A stretch of DNA of 64,000 nt from the NCBI RefSeq assembly GCF_030272615.1, contig NC_081405.1, positions 653,130,920-653,194,919 on the forward strand, given 5' to 3'. Of this stretch, positions 48,642 through 61,229 are shown one piece after another. Origin of the DNA: Cryptomeria japonica. Taxonomy: Eukaryota; Streptophyta; Pinopsida; Cupressales; Cupressaceae. A program made the translations under genes and the position numbers. Position 1 is the stretch's first letter. Each line of letters starts with the position of its first letter. The notes beneath the pieces are model-generated. The model ran no database searches, was not told the origin of the DNA, and saw nothing but the letters and a program-made list of their open reading frames with translations.

Positions 48642-51600
48642 CTAAGCATAAAAAATTTTGAGGTGCATGATATTCATCGGATCATCCAAAGGATCGCCTT
48701 CAGGAGTAGCCAACTAATAAGCTTTTGATCCATATTTCGCTGTGATTACATATGGTCCAAGCCAATTAGGCTCAAACTTGCCTTTCTTTTCTCTTTCTTG
48801 TAGATTTTTCTGATTCTCCATGAGGATAAGATCACCAACTTGGAATTCTCGGGTTCTGACTTTTTTATGATAACTCATGCACAGATGGTTTTGATATACC
48901 CGGAGATGATTCAAGGCCTTGAGGCGCCTTTCATCTAACAATTCTAGCTCTTCTAAGCGGGCAATTTTGTATTCTTCCTCTGGTAGGATGTTTTGCAGCG
49001 ACACCCTTAGAGAGGGGATCTCGATCTCAAGGGGAAGGATAGCTTCAGAACCAAATACTAGGGAATAAGGAGTGGCACCTGTGGGGGTACAGATGGAGGT
49101 GCGGTAGGCCCACAATGCAGGATGGATTTGGAGGTGTCAATCATGGCCCACTTCATTGACTGTCTTTTTGAGGATTTTTATTAGGGTTTTATTAGAAGCC
49201 TTAACTTGGCCATTGCCTTGGGGATAATATGGAGTGGAGAAGCGGTGTTGGATGTTGAATTTTTGGGAGAGTTCTTTGACATCCTAGTTTGTAAATTGTT
49301 TACCATTATCTGTGATGATAACTTTTGGGATGCCATATCGGCAGATTAGGTAGTTCAAGATGAATTTGGATATTTGCTTGCCGGTGGTGAAAGTAAGAGG
49401 GATAGCCTCTACCCACTTGGTGAAGTATTCAGTGGTGGTGATAATGAATTTATGTCTGTTGGAAGATGAAGGGTGGATTTTCCCAATGAGATCGAGCCCC
49501 CACTACGAGAAAGGCCATGGTGTAATGAATGGCTGCAATTCTTGTGACGGTGCATGAATCTTGTCACCATGCTGCTGGCAAGGGATGCATTTCTTCACAT
49601 AGTTGTATGCATCTTCTTCCATTTTAGGCCAATAGTATCCCATTCTCAAAAGTTTTTTAGCCAATGTGAGTCCACTTGAGTGTGCCCCACAGATGCCCTC
49701 ATGTACTTCGCGTAATGCCCATTCGGCTTCTTGTTTATCTAAACACCTTAGGAGGGAACCGTCAAAATGCCTTCTGAACAAGGTGTCTGCAAGAATGGTG
49801 TAACGGGCACATCAGTCGATGAAAGTTTGTTGTTGGGTTTTGGTGAGATGTGGGGGAATGGTGTTGTCTTTGAGGAAAGCGAAGGTTTCTTGATACCAAG
49901 GGGACTCGGGACCAATGAGAACACACACCATTTTAAACTCTGGTAGGTCGTATGCCGGTATAAACAATTGCTCAACCAAGAACTCGCACTTCTGACTGTG
50001 TGATGGCATTTGAAGGAGGGAGCCAATGGTGGCCATTGCATCTGCAACCCTGTTGTTTGTTCGTGGGATTTGATCAAACTTGATTGCCATGAAATGTTTC
50101 TTAAGATCTTCAACCATGGTATGGTAGGGAAGGAGTTTATCATCTTTTGTCTGGTATTCATCATTGACTTGTTTTATGACAAGCTGGGAATCGCCATAGA
50201 CTTGTAATTCCTTTATTTTTCAGTGGATAGCCAAGCATAAACCTATGATGAGGGCCTCGTATTTTGCTATGTTATTATTACATGCAAAGGCTATCTTGTA
50301 TGATTTGGAGATGCCATCTCCTTGAGGTGTGACCAATAATATTCCTGCCCCCGATCCATTTTGAGTGTAGGAGCCATCAAAATACAAATTCCATGTGGAG
50401 GATGTGGTAACAGTCATAATGAACTCATTTGGTAATTCTGTGAGAAGAGGATGGTCGCCTGGAAGTGGAGCTTCAGCCAACTGATCTGCAATGACTTGTC
50501 CCTTGATTGCCTTTCTATCCACATATTCAATGTCAAACTCGCTTAAGAGCATGACCCATTTGGCGGTTCTGCCAGTGAGAGCAGCTTTGGACAAGAGATA
50601 TTTAAGTGGATCAATTTTAGCAATTAATTTTTTCTTATTATTTAGCATATAGTATCATAGTTTCTGTGTGCTGAACACTAATGCCAAACATGCTCTTTCA
50701 ATGGGGGTGTAATTGAGTTCATATCCTACCAATGTCCGACTGATGTAGTAAATCGCGTGTTCCTTCCCTTGATCATCTGTTTCCGCCAGTAATGCCCCCA
50801 ATACCACTGTAGTAGCACATATGTACAAAATGAGGGGTTTTCTAGGGGTAGGTGGCATCAAAACTGGAGGTGATGCTAGATATCCTTTTAATTTTTCAAA
50901 GGCCTTTTGACAGAGGCAATCCCATTTGAATTTTGTGTCTTTACGTAACAGGTGTGCAAATGGATGGCACTTGTCAGCTAGCTATGAAATGAAACGCCTG
51001 ACAGACTAGAGTTTTCCCTGGAGACTGCGTAGTTGTCTGAAAGTTTTTGGCAGAGGCATTTCCATAATAGCTTTTACCTTTGTGGGATCAACCTTGATGC
51101 CTCTGTGGGAAACAATGAATCCTAGTAGTTTTCCTGATGTGACGCCAAACACACACTTTTTGGGATTTAGGCGCAGCTTGTATTTTTCTAATCTTTCAAA
51201 GATCTATTTTAGAATAGAGATGTGCTCTTGTCTTGTCTTGGATTTGCCTAGCAGATCATCCACGTAGTCCTCCATAATTTTGTGCAAGAGGTTATGAAAA
51301 ATTGTTGTCATTGCCCATTGATATGTAGCTCCAGCATTTTTAAGGCCAAAAGGCATGACCCAGTAACAAAAAGTACCCCATGGTGTTGTGAATGCGGTTT
51401 TATGCTGATCCTCATCTGCTATCCTGATTTGGTTGTATCCAGAAAACCCATCCATTAGCGATAGCATTTCATGTCCTGTTGTAAGATCCACAATCATATC
51501 TATGTTTGGGAGCAGGAAATTGTCTTTAGGACAAGCTATATTTAGATCTCAAAAATCTGTGCAAATGCGGATGCCCCCAATAGGTTTGCCGACAGGTACA

Positions 51601-53613
51601 ATGTTGGAGACCCATTCAGCGTAGTCTATGGGTTTGATAAATTCTGCGTCTAACAACTTTTGAAGTTCTGCCTTGACCAAGAGAACAATATGTGGGTGCA
51701 TTTTGCGGAGTTTTTGTTTTACAGGTTTTGCATCTGGGCGGACGACGAGATTGTGAACCACCAAGGAAGGATCCAACCCTGGCATATCGGAATAGGACCA
51801 TGCAAAATTGATTTTAACCTCTGTAAGGAAGTTGATGAAGTCTTGTTTCTCAATTTCGGTGAGGGATTTGGCAATGAGCACATTTTTCGGAATGACTTCG
51901 GTGCCCATGTTGATGCTGTCTATTTCTTCTATCAACAAATTTGATTTGTCCTGTGGAAGGTAACCAATGGTAGGGAGGTCAAATCCCTCATCGTCAAGTG
52001 CCTTTTCTAGGTTTTCACTTTCAGATACGCCCTTTGTTTTTATTTCTTGTTTATCCAAAGGCACCTCAGGGAGGTTTTCACCTAGGAAATCATATCTTTT
52101 TCTTTTATTATCTTTTTTGTGGATAAGGGCATTGACTTGACTACCAAAGTATCCCTTTTCGTGTAGTTGAATACCCTCAATTCTATTACAATCTTCCATA
52201 TTTTTCATTGTTAGGAGAGCAATGAGAGCATTATCGTCGGCGCAGATATCTAAAGTGGGTTTGTCTCGTTGGCCCCAGTCAATGAGTTCAAGATGGACAA
52301 GATGTAGCTCATATGAAGTGGGAGGGGTTACGGGGGTGATGGTATTGATGTAAGCATTGAAGAAGGTATCTTTCTCGTATTCATAAGGCATTTCATGGAA
52401 TTCCTCTTCATCAGTGCTTTCGATATCCGAAGAAGGACTAGAAGGGGCACTGGCGATAGTAATCTTAGGCATCAGGGTGTACCCCAAGCCTCTATTGTAT
52501 TTGTAGGAGATAGGATTTATGGGTGCTTTTCTTCCTTTCTCCTCTGGTCCCAGACCGTGTCCTTTGTAACCCATTTTTTCAACTATGGCAAATGCTTTTG
52601 GGTACATTTCTTTGGATATTCTTGTTGGATCATCATCCTCTTCCTGGTACAGCCATGAAGAGATATCTGCTTCAAGGTTCTCATTATCAAGTGGGCCCCA
52701 TTGCTGGAAGGTGGTGTTTTGGCATTGCATGAATAGTTTTGGGTCCTTTTTTAGCTCTTTTGGTTTGTCAAATGACTTGGGAGAGAGAGGGAGGTTGCCT
52801 ATTAATAAGACATCCTCCAATTTGTATTCTCCATAGCCATTGTCCAAGATCTTGACTTGATTATTTGGTTGGGATGATGTGGAGGAAACATTTGATGTGT
52901 CAGATGGAGGCATTGGCGAAGGTCTATTTAGTGGGCAATGATATAGATGCTTCCCCTCTAATAGTTTGCAATATTGAAAAGGTTGGGGATCACCTTTGAT
53001 AGTGATCACTCTTCCATTATAGGGGAATTTGATGCATTGGTGATAAGTGGAGGGTACGGCCTGCAAGGAATGAATCCATGGCCTCCTGAGGAGAATGTTG
53101 TAGTGGAGATCGAGATCTAGTACTTGGCAAGGGGTTTCAATTGTAATGGGGCCCACTTGAAGAGGTAAGGTGATCACGCCCTTTGAAATTCTTTCTGCAT
53201 CATCATATGCCTTTATTGTGATACTTCCTGATGTGTCTATCAGATCCTCAGAAAGTCCCAATTGTTTTATCAATTTGTATGTACACAGATTAAGCCCGGA
53301 TCCACCGTCTATCAGGATACGTTTGACCTTGTGCTTGTGGATGAGAGCTTCAATGTGCAAAGGTTTGTTATGGTCCTCATCTATGGGAGCATCTTTGGAG
53401 TTAAATACAATGTGATGCTAGGCAACAAGGTTTCCAATGAGGGTTTGAAATTGGGTGGCGTTGATGTTATCAGGAACGCATGATTGGAGAAGGGCTTGTT
53501 CCAAAATTTCTTTATGGACCGGAGAAGTCTTGAGAAGTTCCAAAATGGAGATCTGCACGGGTGTCTTCCCAAATTGATCAAGGAGGTCATATCGGCGGGT
53601 GTAAGACATGGAT
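48642..53613 (-). pseudogene. TatF protease, G-patch, reverse transcriptase, two RNase H domains, integrase
   Basis: A single frame from about 53613 to the stop at 48642-48644, with about ten stops. In order: protease with ILIDGGSG (about 53321-53295); a G-patch with MGYKGHGLG and RGLGY (about 52595-52480); reverse transcriptase with intact YVDD (51255-51266); a first RNase H (about 50900-50500); a second, archaeal-type RNase H starting with YFDGSYTQNGSGAG (about 50390-50000); an integrase HHCC finger (about 49720-49590); and an integrase core (49480-49200). The catalytic Glu of the integrase is Lys (codon 49200-49202), while TatG keeps Glu. The C-terminal SH3-like part ends in GPYVITAKYG. 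Confidence 0.92.
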
Positions 53614-55872
53614 GGGGGGGTTTGGTGGGGGAGGAACTCCTTGGATGGTGACTCTTCCTCGGCGTGTAGTTGCATTACAGTTATTCTGGAAATGGGAGGT
53701 GGAAGGTGTGGCACCTTGAATGACTATTCTAGCCGGATTTGGTCTACTTTGGGAAGAAGGAGGATTAACTCCTTGGATGGTTATGACATTGACATGATTG
53801 TCTGCCGGTTCAATGTAACTTACTAAAAAATCAAAACTGGTTACGTGATTAGCGTAGTCATAACCCATTACGTTAGATGATGAGCGTTTTCCTTTATCAT
53901 GCTTTGGGAAGGGTTCTTGGTACATTTTGAGTTTGTCATTGTTATTACCAGGTTTTGCATTTGCTACCTCAATCTCACCTCTATCAATGAGATCTTGTAT
54001 GTAGATCTTCAGTTTCATACACTTTCGTGTATCATGTCCCTTGATACGATGGTATTCACAATACTCATTTTCATTATACCATCTTGGTTTAGGTTGATTG
54101 GGATCAAACGGGCGAGTGAATGGAAAAACCACTATACCTGCTTGGACAAGTTTTTGAAACACCACTTCAATAGGCTCAGCAAGAGGAGTGAAATCTCTTG
54201 GAGTCCTCTTATTCGATCGGGGTGGTCGTCCCTAGATTGAGACATTGTTGTGAGGTTTTTGAGATTGATTTGAATTGTTTTGATTGTTGAATTGATGAAT
54301 ATTGGTGGTGGATTTTGGGGGAGTGGCCACGGTTTGGACCCGCTTTACATCAGTTACACCATCATTGACCACATTTTTATTTTTAGCCCAAAATTTTGGC
54401 TTGTCATTATGATAAGAGGAAGAAATTTGTGATGACTTCTGGTAATGTTTCAAGGTTCCTTCCTCCAACAAGACATGTTTGAGGGCGAGGCCCTTATCGG
54501 TCAATTTTTGAAAGGATTTGATACATTGAAATATTAAAGGTCTTGAAAGTTCAGGCACCAAGTTCTTTTGAAATAGTTCAATTTGATGTTGTTCTGGCAT
54601 GTCCCACTAGAATTTTTTGATAAGATGTCACCATCTTTGTAGGAAATTGGTGAAGGTTTCTCCAGGCCTTTGTTTTGTATTACATAGGTCCATCATAGAA
54701 ACATCATTACCCATGTTGTATGCATAGTGGGCCACAAATTTTTCTGCCAAGTCTGGAAAAGAGACAATGGAACATCGTGGTAAAGATGAGAACCATGCCA
54801 GGGCGTTTCCTATGAGACTCTTGGGAAAGAGTCTACGAAGATAAAGGTTACTATAGGAGACTTCTTGGCATAAGATGTGGAATTCTTGGACATGGTCGTG
54901 GGGGTCTCCTTTGCCTTCATACTTGGTGAATTTAGGGATCTCAAATCCCAGGGGATACAGTGCAACTGATATAGATGGGTCATAAGGACAAGGGCAAAAC
55001 TCTTTGAATGAGTAAGCTTTCATTTTATTAGTCTTTTCTTTCATGTTTTTGATGATATTATTTATGTCTTGAATTTCCTTGATGAGGTCTTGTTGTGGAC
55101 TTTGATATTGATGGATTGTATTTGCCCCAAGAATTGGATGAACCAAAGAAGGTGCACCACCACCAATATATTGATATGATAAGGAGGTGGGAATGTGGGA
55201 TGTGATGACCGATGTTGCTGGGGTTTGTGTGATAGTTGGTTACGGTCTGCCAACTATTGTGACGAGATTGAATGTGGTCTGGATAAAATTTGTGACATTG
55301 CTGGAAGAAAGGGAAGTTTGTGGAATAGAAATATGTGGTTGAATAGAAGGAGGTGGTATAGAAGTTTGTTGGAGAATGGATGAGATTGGATTTGATAGTG
55401 GTATGGATGGTAAGGAGGAAGAAGGTGGGATGGAGACCATGGTGGGAGGTGTCGCGGGTGGCATTGATTGGGCTTGGATGATTGATGGGGCTGCAATTGA
55501 TTAAGTTTGAATAGTAGGTGCAGCACTTTGTGTGGGAGCGAGGTCTCCTTGTGGTTGTTGGACGAGAGTGGATCTATTAAATTCAGGTGGAAGTTGAGCT
55601 CCATGTTCAAGAAGAGTTTTCAGAAGTGCAGTAAGATTGTGTTTAATAAACTTTTCCATCATCTCTTGGTTATAAGAATCCGCTAGGAAAGTTTGCACTT
55701 TCGGACAAAGTTCATCTTGGTTAACCATGTCAAGATTTTGGCTTTGATCTTGATCGCTTGGTTTCCCACTTTGTGTATGATCTTGCATGGGATCTTCATA
55801 TAGGACACCAATGTCTGGCATGCCATATTGTTGATCAGCCATCTTTTTCTTTTGGGATTGAGTTACGACCAT
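53614..55872 (-). pseudogene. TatF gag
   Basis: Starts at the ATG at 55870-55872; a second ATG nearby (codon 11) is also possible. It is open in one frame to about 53590 with four or five stops. The first ~200 residues are Pro/Ser/Gln-rich. A Retrotrans_gag domain follows (about 54980-54560; LYPLGFEIPKFTKYEGKGDP, then ALAWFSSLP). A zinc-finger-like CEYHRIKGHDTRKC (CX2HX4HX4C, about 54065-54024) replaces the usual CCHC knuckle, as is typical of Tat-type Gag. The frame shifts by one base at a run of seven C (minus strand) near 53613-53619; the downstream frame enters the protease. Confidence 0.88.
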
Positions 55873-55879
55873 ACACGAT

Positions 55880-56210
55880 ATTTGTGATGAAAAGACTTAG
55901 GAAAAATGTGATGAAATGACTTAGAAAATTTGTGATGGAAGGATTTTAGAAACTTGTGATGAAAGGACTTAAGAAACTTGAGGATGAAAGGACTTAAGAA
56001 ATTTGTGATGAAAGGACTTAAGAAATTTGAGGATGAAAGGATTTAAGAAATTTGAGGATGAAAGGACTTAAGAAATTTGAGGATGAAAGGACATAAGAAA
56101 TTTGTGATGAAAGGACTTAAGAAATTTGAAGATGAAAGGACTTAATAAATTTGTGATGAAAGGACTTAAGAAATTTGAGGATGAAAGGACTTAAGAAATT
56201 TGAGGATGAT
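55880..56210 (-). repeat. 25-base tandem array upstream of TatF gag
   Basis: About 13 copies of GATGAAAGGACTTAAGAAATTTGAG and close variants (24 to 27 bases) lie just upstream of the gag ATG in the leader. Confidence 0.9.
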
Positions 56211-57940
56211 TGATGAAGAAGGTATGGTAGTGATGGTTTAGAAGAAAACTTGATGACTAGGTTGTCTTTGGCATGAACATGAAGGATCTATTTAAATAGC
56301 AAGTTGTATGAAGGGATATGACCACCCTGATTTGGACAATAATAGGTGTTTCAAAGGACAAACTTGAATGTTGACATAGAGGATAAACTCTTAGCTTCTC
56401 TCTTAGGCTTATGAAAAATGGGATGAACGGAGTTTTGACGCAATTTTGGACTTGGTGTGGGTAATGACTTGGACAATTTGTTTGTGTCTTGACAAATATT
56501 TTTGCAAAGTGTTTGGGGATAGTGATGTGTTTTTAGTCTACTCTTGGCAAGTATGTATCGAACAAAGAAAACACAATGATTAAATGCATATTATCTCAAA
56601 GACACTCATGCTCATATACAACATTCTTAAGGCTGGCAAGGACAATAGTCATTGAATCCCAATTGGTTTCCCATCTACGCTTACCCAGAGCAGACACTTA
56701 GATGCTTGACCCCATTGGCTCCCCTCCACAACACTCACTTCTCGGGGCAGCCAAGCATCAATTCCCATGAAAACTCCTCATGGCGAACTTTGTGTCTCTA
56801 CTAAGGGCCATAAGAATATGGGCCGCTTCAGAGGTCCGACCTCCTGTACCAATGACTAGAGGGTTTTTGGCCACTATGAACAAGGTGTTTAGTAAGTCTT
56901 CCCATTAGGAGCTACCCTTCGAAGTTGTGCAAGCACAATTGAGGCCTATAGCCCAATGAAGCACCAAGAACTTAGTAGTCATGCAAGCATGATTGAGATC
57001 TCTAGGATCCTACTAAGCACCCAATGTGAGAGTGAACTCTCATATAGCCCCAACCATTAACCCTTTCGTAGTCAATGGCCTATTTATTATAGTGAGTTGG
57101 GAACCCTGGGTCCGGGTGTACTCACTTGGGTCGTTCCCCTCTTACCTTCTCAAAGAGCAAGTTGGGAGGGCAGGCCCGCTAGAGGTAAACACACAATCAA
57201 ACAAGAAAAGGTTGGAGGGTCTGGATTTTTTATCGTCTAGTAAGACAAGAGCATACTTTCCTACCTTTACGCTTTTCTTAAAGACACATAAGACAATGGT
57301 TCATTCCATTTTAATTAATATCTAGGTGCCTAATTTAAATAAATGCACAATATTTGGTTGAATCAGCTAGGCAACCTACAAAACCACTTGATTAGTAGTT
57401 TGAAAAATGGAGTCTTCAAAAAGCATCCTGCAAAACAACTTGATTAGTAGTTTGGAAAAATAGTCTTCAACAAGCGTCCTACAAAAATTAACAAAATGAC
57501 AAAAATATTAATTTTTTTTAATTTTTTTGGGAATGAATAGAAAAACATGAATAAAAACTTTTTTACTAATGACAAATGTGGATTTGAAGAAAGCTTTGAT
57601 GGGTAAATGGGGTTTGACTAGTTTTTTACCACTTTCTAAGGGATAGGCAAGCGAAAAATGGGGATTTTGGAGGAGAGATGAAGGAATGGGAAAATTTGTC
57701 CAAGAGGGACAAAGAAGCAAAATTTGAAGATGGATAATATGGGAAAAATTTAGAGGTGATTGGATGAAAAGGGAAGTTATGGCAAACCCTAAAAATAGAG
57801 AAATATGGGATTTTGGGCTTCAAAAAGTGGATTTTTGAGATAAGGCCTCCAAGGAAGAAAATGTGGAAAATGACAATGTGGATAATCTAGTGAAGTTTGA
57901 AGGGAAATGGAGTCAAGATAAAGAAGATATGGTGAAAAAA
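56211..57940 (-). other. Middle of the TatF leader
   Basis: Unique, non-coding sequence. A short passage near 57217-57280 (TCTGG...AAGACAAGAGCATACTTTCCTAC) is an old copy of the 200-base unit found at 58101-58720. The longest open frames lack any protein-like composition. Confidence 0.55.
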
Positions 57941-58108
57941 TAGAAACCCTAAATTTAACAGAACAAAAACCCTAAATTTAACAAAACAGAAACCCTAAAT
58001 TTAACAGAATCGAAACCCTAAATTTAACAAAACAAAAACCCTAGATTTAACAGAGTAGACAGAAACCCTAGATTTAACAGAGTAGATAGAAACCCTAGAT
58101 TTAACAGA
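57941..58108. repeat. Telomere-like CCCTAAA repeats in the TatF leader
   Basis: Seven tandem units of about 20 to 27 bases, each containing AAACCCTAAATTTAACA or AAACCCTAGATTTAACA. The CCCTAAA core equals the plant telomere heptamer, but here it sits in a longer unit inside a retrotransposon leader. Confidence 0.88.
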
Positions 58109-58720
58109 GCAAATAGTCGCACTAAACAGAATAAAATAAAAATGTCAAAGGTCCAGATTTCTGATTGTCTAGATAGACAAGAGCATACTCTCCTACTTTC
58201 ACACTTTCCTGCGGTCAGACAGATTATGATTAAACAAAGCAGATAACACGAAATGAAAAGAAAATGCAGACTATTGTTAGCACCTAACAAATTTCAAACA
58301 TATTAACAGAGCAGACAGTCGCACTAAACCGATAGAAAAGTGCCAAAAATCTGGATTTTTGATTGTCTAGATAGACAAGAGCATACTCTCCTATTTTCAC
58401 ACTTTCTTGCGATCAGACAGATTATGATTAAATATAGCAGATAACACAAAATGAAAAGAAAATGTAGACTACTGTTAGTGCCTAACAAATTTCAAACATA
58501 TTAACAGAGCAGATAGTCGCACTAAACAGATAGAAAAGTGCCAAAAATATGGATTTCTGATTGTCTAGATAGACAAGAGCATACTCTCCTATTTTCACAC
58601 TTTCTTGTGGTCAGAGCATATAATCGCGCTAAACAGAATAGAAAAGTGCCAAAGGTCTGGATTTCTGATTGTCTATATAAACAAGAGCATACTCTCCTAC
58701 TTTCACATAGATTATAAATA
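58101..58720 (-). repeat. Approximately 200-base tandem units in the TatF leader
   Basis: Two full units (58101-58301 and 58302-58501), one shortened (58502-58615) and one partial. Each starts with AACAGAGCA...TAGTCGC and contains TGTCTAGATAGACAAGAGCATACTCTCC split across two blocks. TCTAGATAGA gives a short inverted repeat. Confidence 0.85.
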
Positions 58721-58947
58721 AATAGAACAGATAACAGAGCTGTCGTGCTGAAACAGAAACAACAAATAAATAGAAAACAGAAAAGTAAAAGAATAAGGAG
58801 CTGTCGCGCAGAAATGCAGAGCCGCTATTCTGGAACCTGCGAAAAAGATAATTTTTTTTTTCTGCAGTCACACTATTCTGGAACCTACATCTCACAACTC
58901 ACAAAAAACCTAAAAACACAACAACATTAGTTCTTAGGGATGTGGGT

Positions 58948-58963
58948 CCCACCAGGCGTGCCA
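58948..58963 (-). other. Primer-binding site of TatF
   Basis: Minus strand TGGCACGCCTGGTGGG, three bases from the 5' LTR. It is not the initiator-Met type used by the other elements. I cannot name the tRNA with certainty. Confidence 0.65.
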
Positions 58964-58966
58964 AAA

Positions 58967-60079
58967 TGAAGAGGGAAAAATAGATTTGAAAGGTAAACTG
59001 ATCAAAACATAACGAAATAAACATGCAGAATGCTAAAATATCATTAAAAGACCATTTCACCTTGCTATTTTACCTTCTCCTTCGGATTGAGCTTAATGAA
59101 GTGAAGGCGCCCCTTGATAATGCTCCACTTGATGTGCTCCTTTGATTGCTGGATGTAGATGGCTCTCCAATATTGTGCACAAATGATTAGGATGAATGAT
59201 AAGGATGAGATGATCAACTTGCCAAGATGATTTCTTGGGCTCAAAAGGGTAGCATAAGCTTACTGGATTTCAAGATGTTTTGAATGAAGGGATGTAGCCC
59301 TATTTTATAGGAAGAGGAGAGGAAAATGAATGGCCAGGATGAATTCGAGTTGAAGGGCTACGATTTACTTGTGAGTTCAGATAAGCTCCAAGAGAGGGTG
59401 TGGAGACCAAGAAATATGCCCTAAAGGCATTTCGTATCTCCACACTCTACAAGATGCATTGGAGGAATTAAAAATTCTCCAAAAACGGATATTATGGGGA
59501 TTAGAAGAATAAAAAGGAATTAAAAATTCCTTGGGAGAAGGAAATGTCTAGAGGAATGTGAGATTTCGAAAATCTTACATTCATCTAGAAAAAGAGCATT
59601 TAAAGCTAGTGGCTGGATGAAAGGACAACGAGTTGACTTTGTGGCTAATCATGATGATTAGCCATTAACGACTCATTAGGAGGGGGATTAGAGGAAATGA
59701 TAGGTGGGATTTATGTTTGTAGGAGAATTTGACTAGGAGAGAGAATGCGTGGAGGGAATAAAAAATTAGAAGAATAATGTTAAATGAGTTTAGGGAGTTT
59801 CTAGAAGAATTTATTAGGTTAATGATGAATTAAGAAAATGATTTGTAAGAATCATGTAGGTTAACTAATTAATTGAAATTAATTAGCTAAGAGGAAGATT
59901 TGTGAGGATTTTATTTTTTAGAAGAATATAGAAAGGGATTGATTTATTAAATAAATCAATCATATGCTATAGTGACAATATTAATTATATTTAATTAATA
60001 TTGAGAAGAATTTTAATTAACATAATTAATTATGTGAGGAATTAAAAATAATTTAAATCCTTTTTTTTAAGTGTCTACA
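58967..60079 (-). repeat. 5' LTR of TatF
   Basis: Partner of 45484-46608. The minus-strand TATA box CTATAAAATA is at 59301-59310 (about 770 bases from the LTR start), followed by GGGCTACATCCC, so this is the likely promoter of the element. Confidence 0.95.
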
Positions 60080-60481
60080 ATACTGATCTTGTCCGAGGTA
60101 TCAGAAACCAAGTTTGAATGTTGCACCTGTAAACAAACATCATTGATAAGGAAAGCAACCCTCCATTTTGGTTCATATGTAGATGGTCGAGGTATACACT
60201 GTATTCAGCAAGCCAACAAGGATCCATGACTACATATTTTGCATAGGATTTTGTAGCGTAGTGAACCTCCCACGTAGAAACCATTAGTACATGCCCTAGA
60301 ACTTCATTGGATAAATCCACAGATAGAAAACAAAGAAAAATATATCTAGAACCATCCTGGCCACTCTTATCACTTGTGGATATCCTAGAGTGACATAGGA
60401 ACCAAATATATATAAAGAAAAATATTCGACCAAGTGCCTATCAGCTTAAACAACATCTTCTTGTCAAAGATATGTCACCAT

Positions 60482-60522
60482 GTCTTATTTCTTTGAAGGA
60501 AGGATGCATCCTTGTTTAAGAC
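60482..60522 (-). repeat. Single hairpin unit in TatG
   Basis: One copy of the unit tandemly repeated in TatF. It has outer arms GTCTTA and TAAGAC and a perfect 14-base palindrome AAGGATGCATCCTT in the middle. Confidence 0.75.
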
Positions 60523-61229
60523 ATTTTTGTGCATGTGTGCTTAGAATGTTTGTCTATGTGCTGAGATGATATGGGGTCATCATTAAGTAGCTCAAATATT
60601 GTTTTGTGTTTGACTGGATGTTTATCTACAAGGAACAAGTTTATTGCAATGTTTTTGATTGATTTTGATGTTTTTGGTATTTTTGAGACTTTTGGGATGT
60701 TTTTGTGTTTTCTGAATTTTTTATGAATGTTTTTGGTAGTTTTGAATGTTTAATGAATGTTTTTTGGATTATTTCACCTGACATTTTTCTGAATGAGTAC
60801 CTTGGTGATTCACATGTATTGCGAATCCACTCTCATCATATAGTAAAAATTTAACCCCAGTTAGGTGTCAGCGTGAAAGCATGATGCAGGATATATGAGG
60901 CAATAACTCTGATTTCATATCAATAACAAGCCATGATAGATAGGATGTATGAGTGGATGCAATGGACGTGATTGCAACAAGTTTGAAAGACAATGGAACT
61001 ACAAACTTTATCAATGGCACCTCTTTGCCAGGTTTTCACCACCGTACTTATTCAAGGCACCACCGAAGTGGTTTTCACTGTTTGGATGAATGATTTTTCT
61101 TTACTATTTTCTAGATTTTTTCATTTTTTTATTTTTTATTTTTTATTTTTTTTCTAGACTTTTTCTGAATGTTTTTGGTATTTTCTATTATTTGATGAGC
61201 CTGATGCTTTGTACAACTTATGTATAAAT

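Larger units (their letters stand above)
45484..60079 (-). mobile_element. TatF: Ty3/gypsy Tat-type retrotransposon with G-patch
   Basis: A 14.6-kb minus-strand element with LTRs of 1,125 and 1,113 bases. Flanks are GTACT (45479-45483) and ATACT (60080-60084), a 5-bp duplication with one transition. It has a non-Met primer-binding site, a 3-kb repeat-rich leader, a gag-pol frame of about 2,400 codons, and a 2-kb 3' non-coding part with a minisatellite. Pol has the gypsy order and a second RNase H domain after the first, the hallmark of the Tat lineage. Confidence 0.93.

Noticed and set aside
56620-56960. 5S rRNA or tRNA-like sequence in the GC-richer part of the TatF leader
   Set aside because: I looked for 5S internal control blocks and tRNA A/B boxes and did not find a consistent set.
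57026-57325. 99-codon frame in the TatF leader on the plus strand
   Set aside because: It is antisense to the element, has no domain, and overlaps an old copy of the 200-base leader repeat.
57941-58108. True interstitial telomere array
   Set aside because: The heptamer occurs once per 20 to 27-base unit, not head to tail, and lies within the leader of an LTR element.
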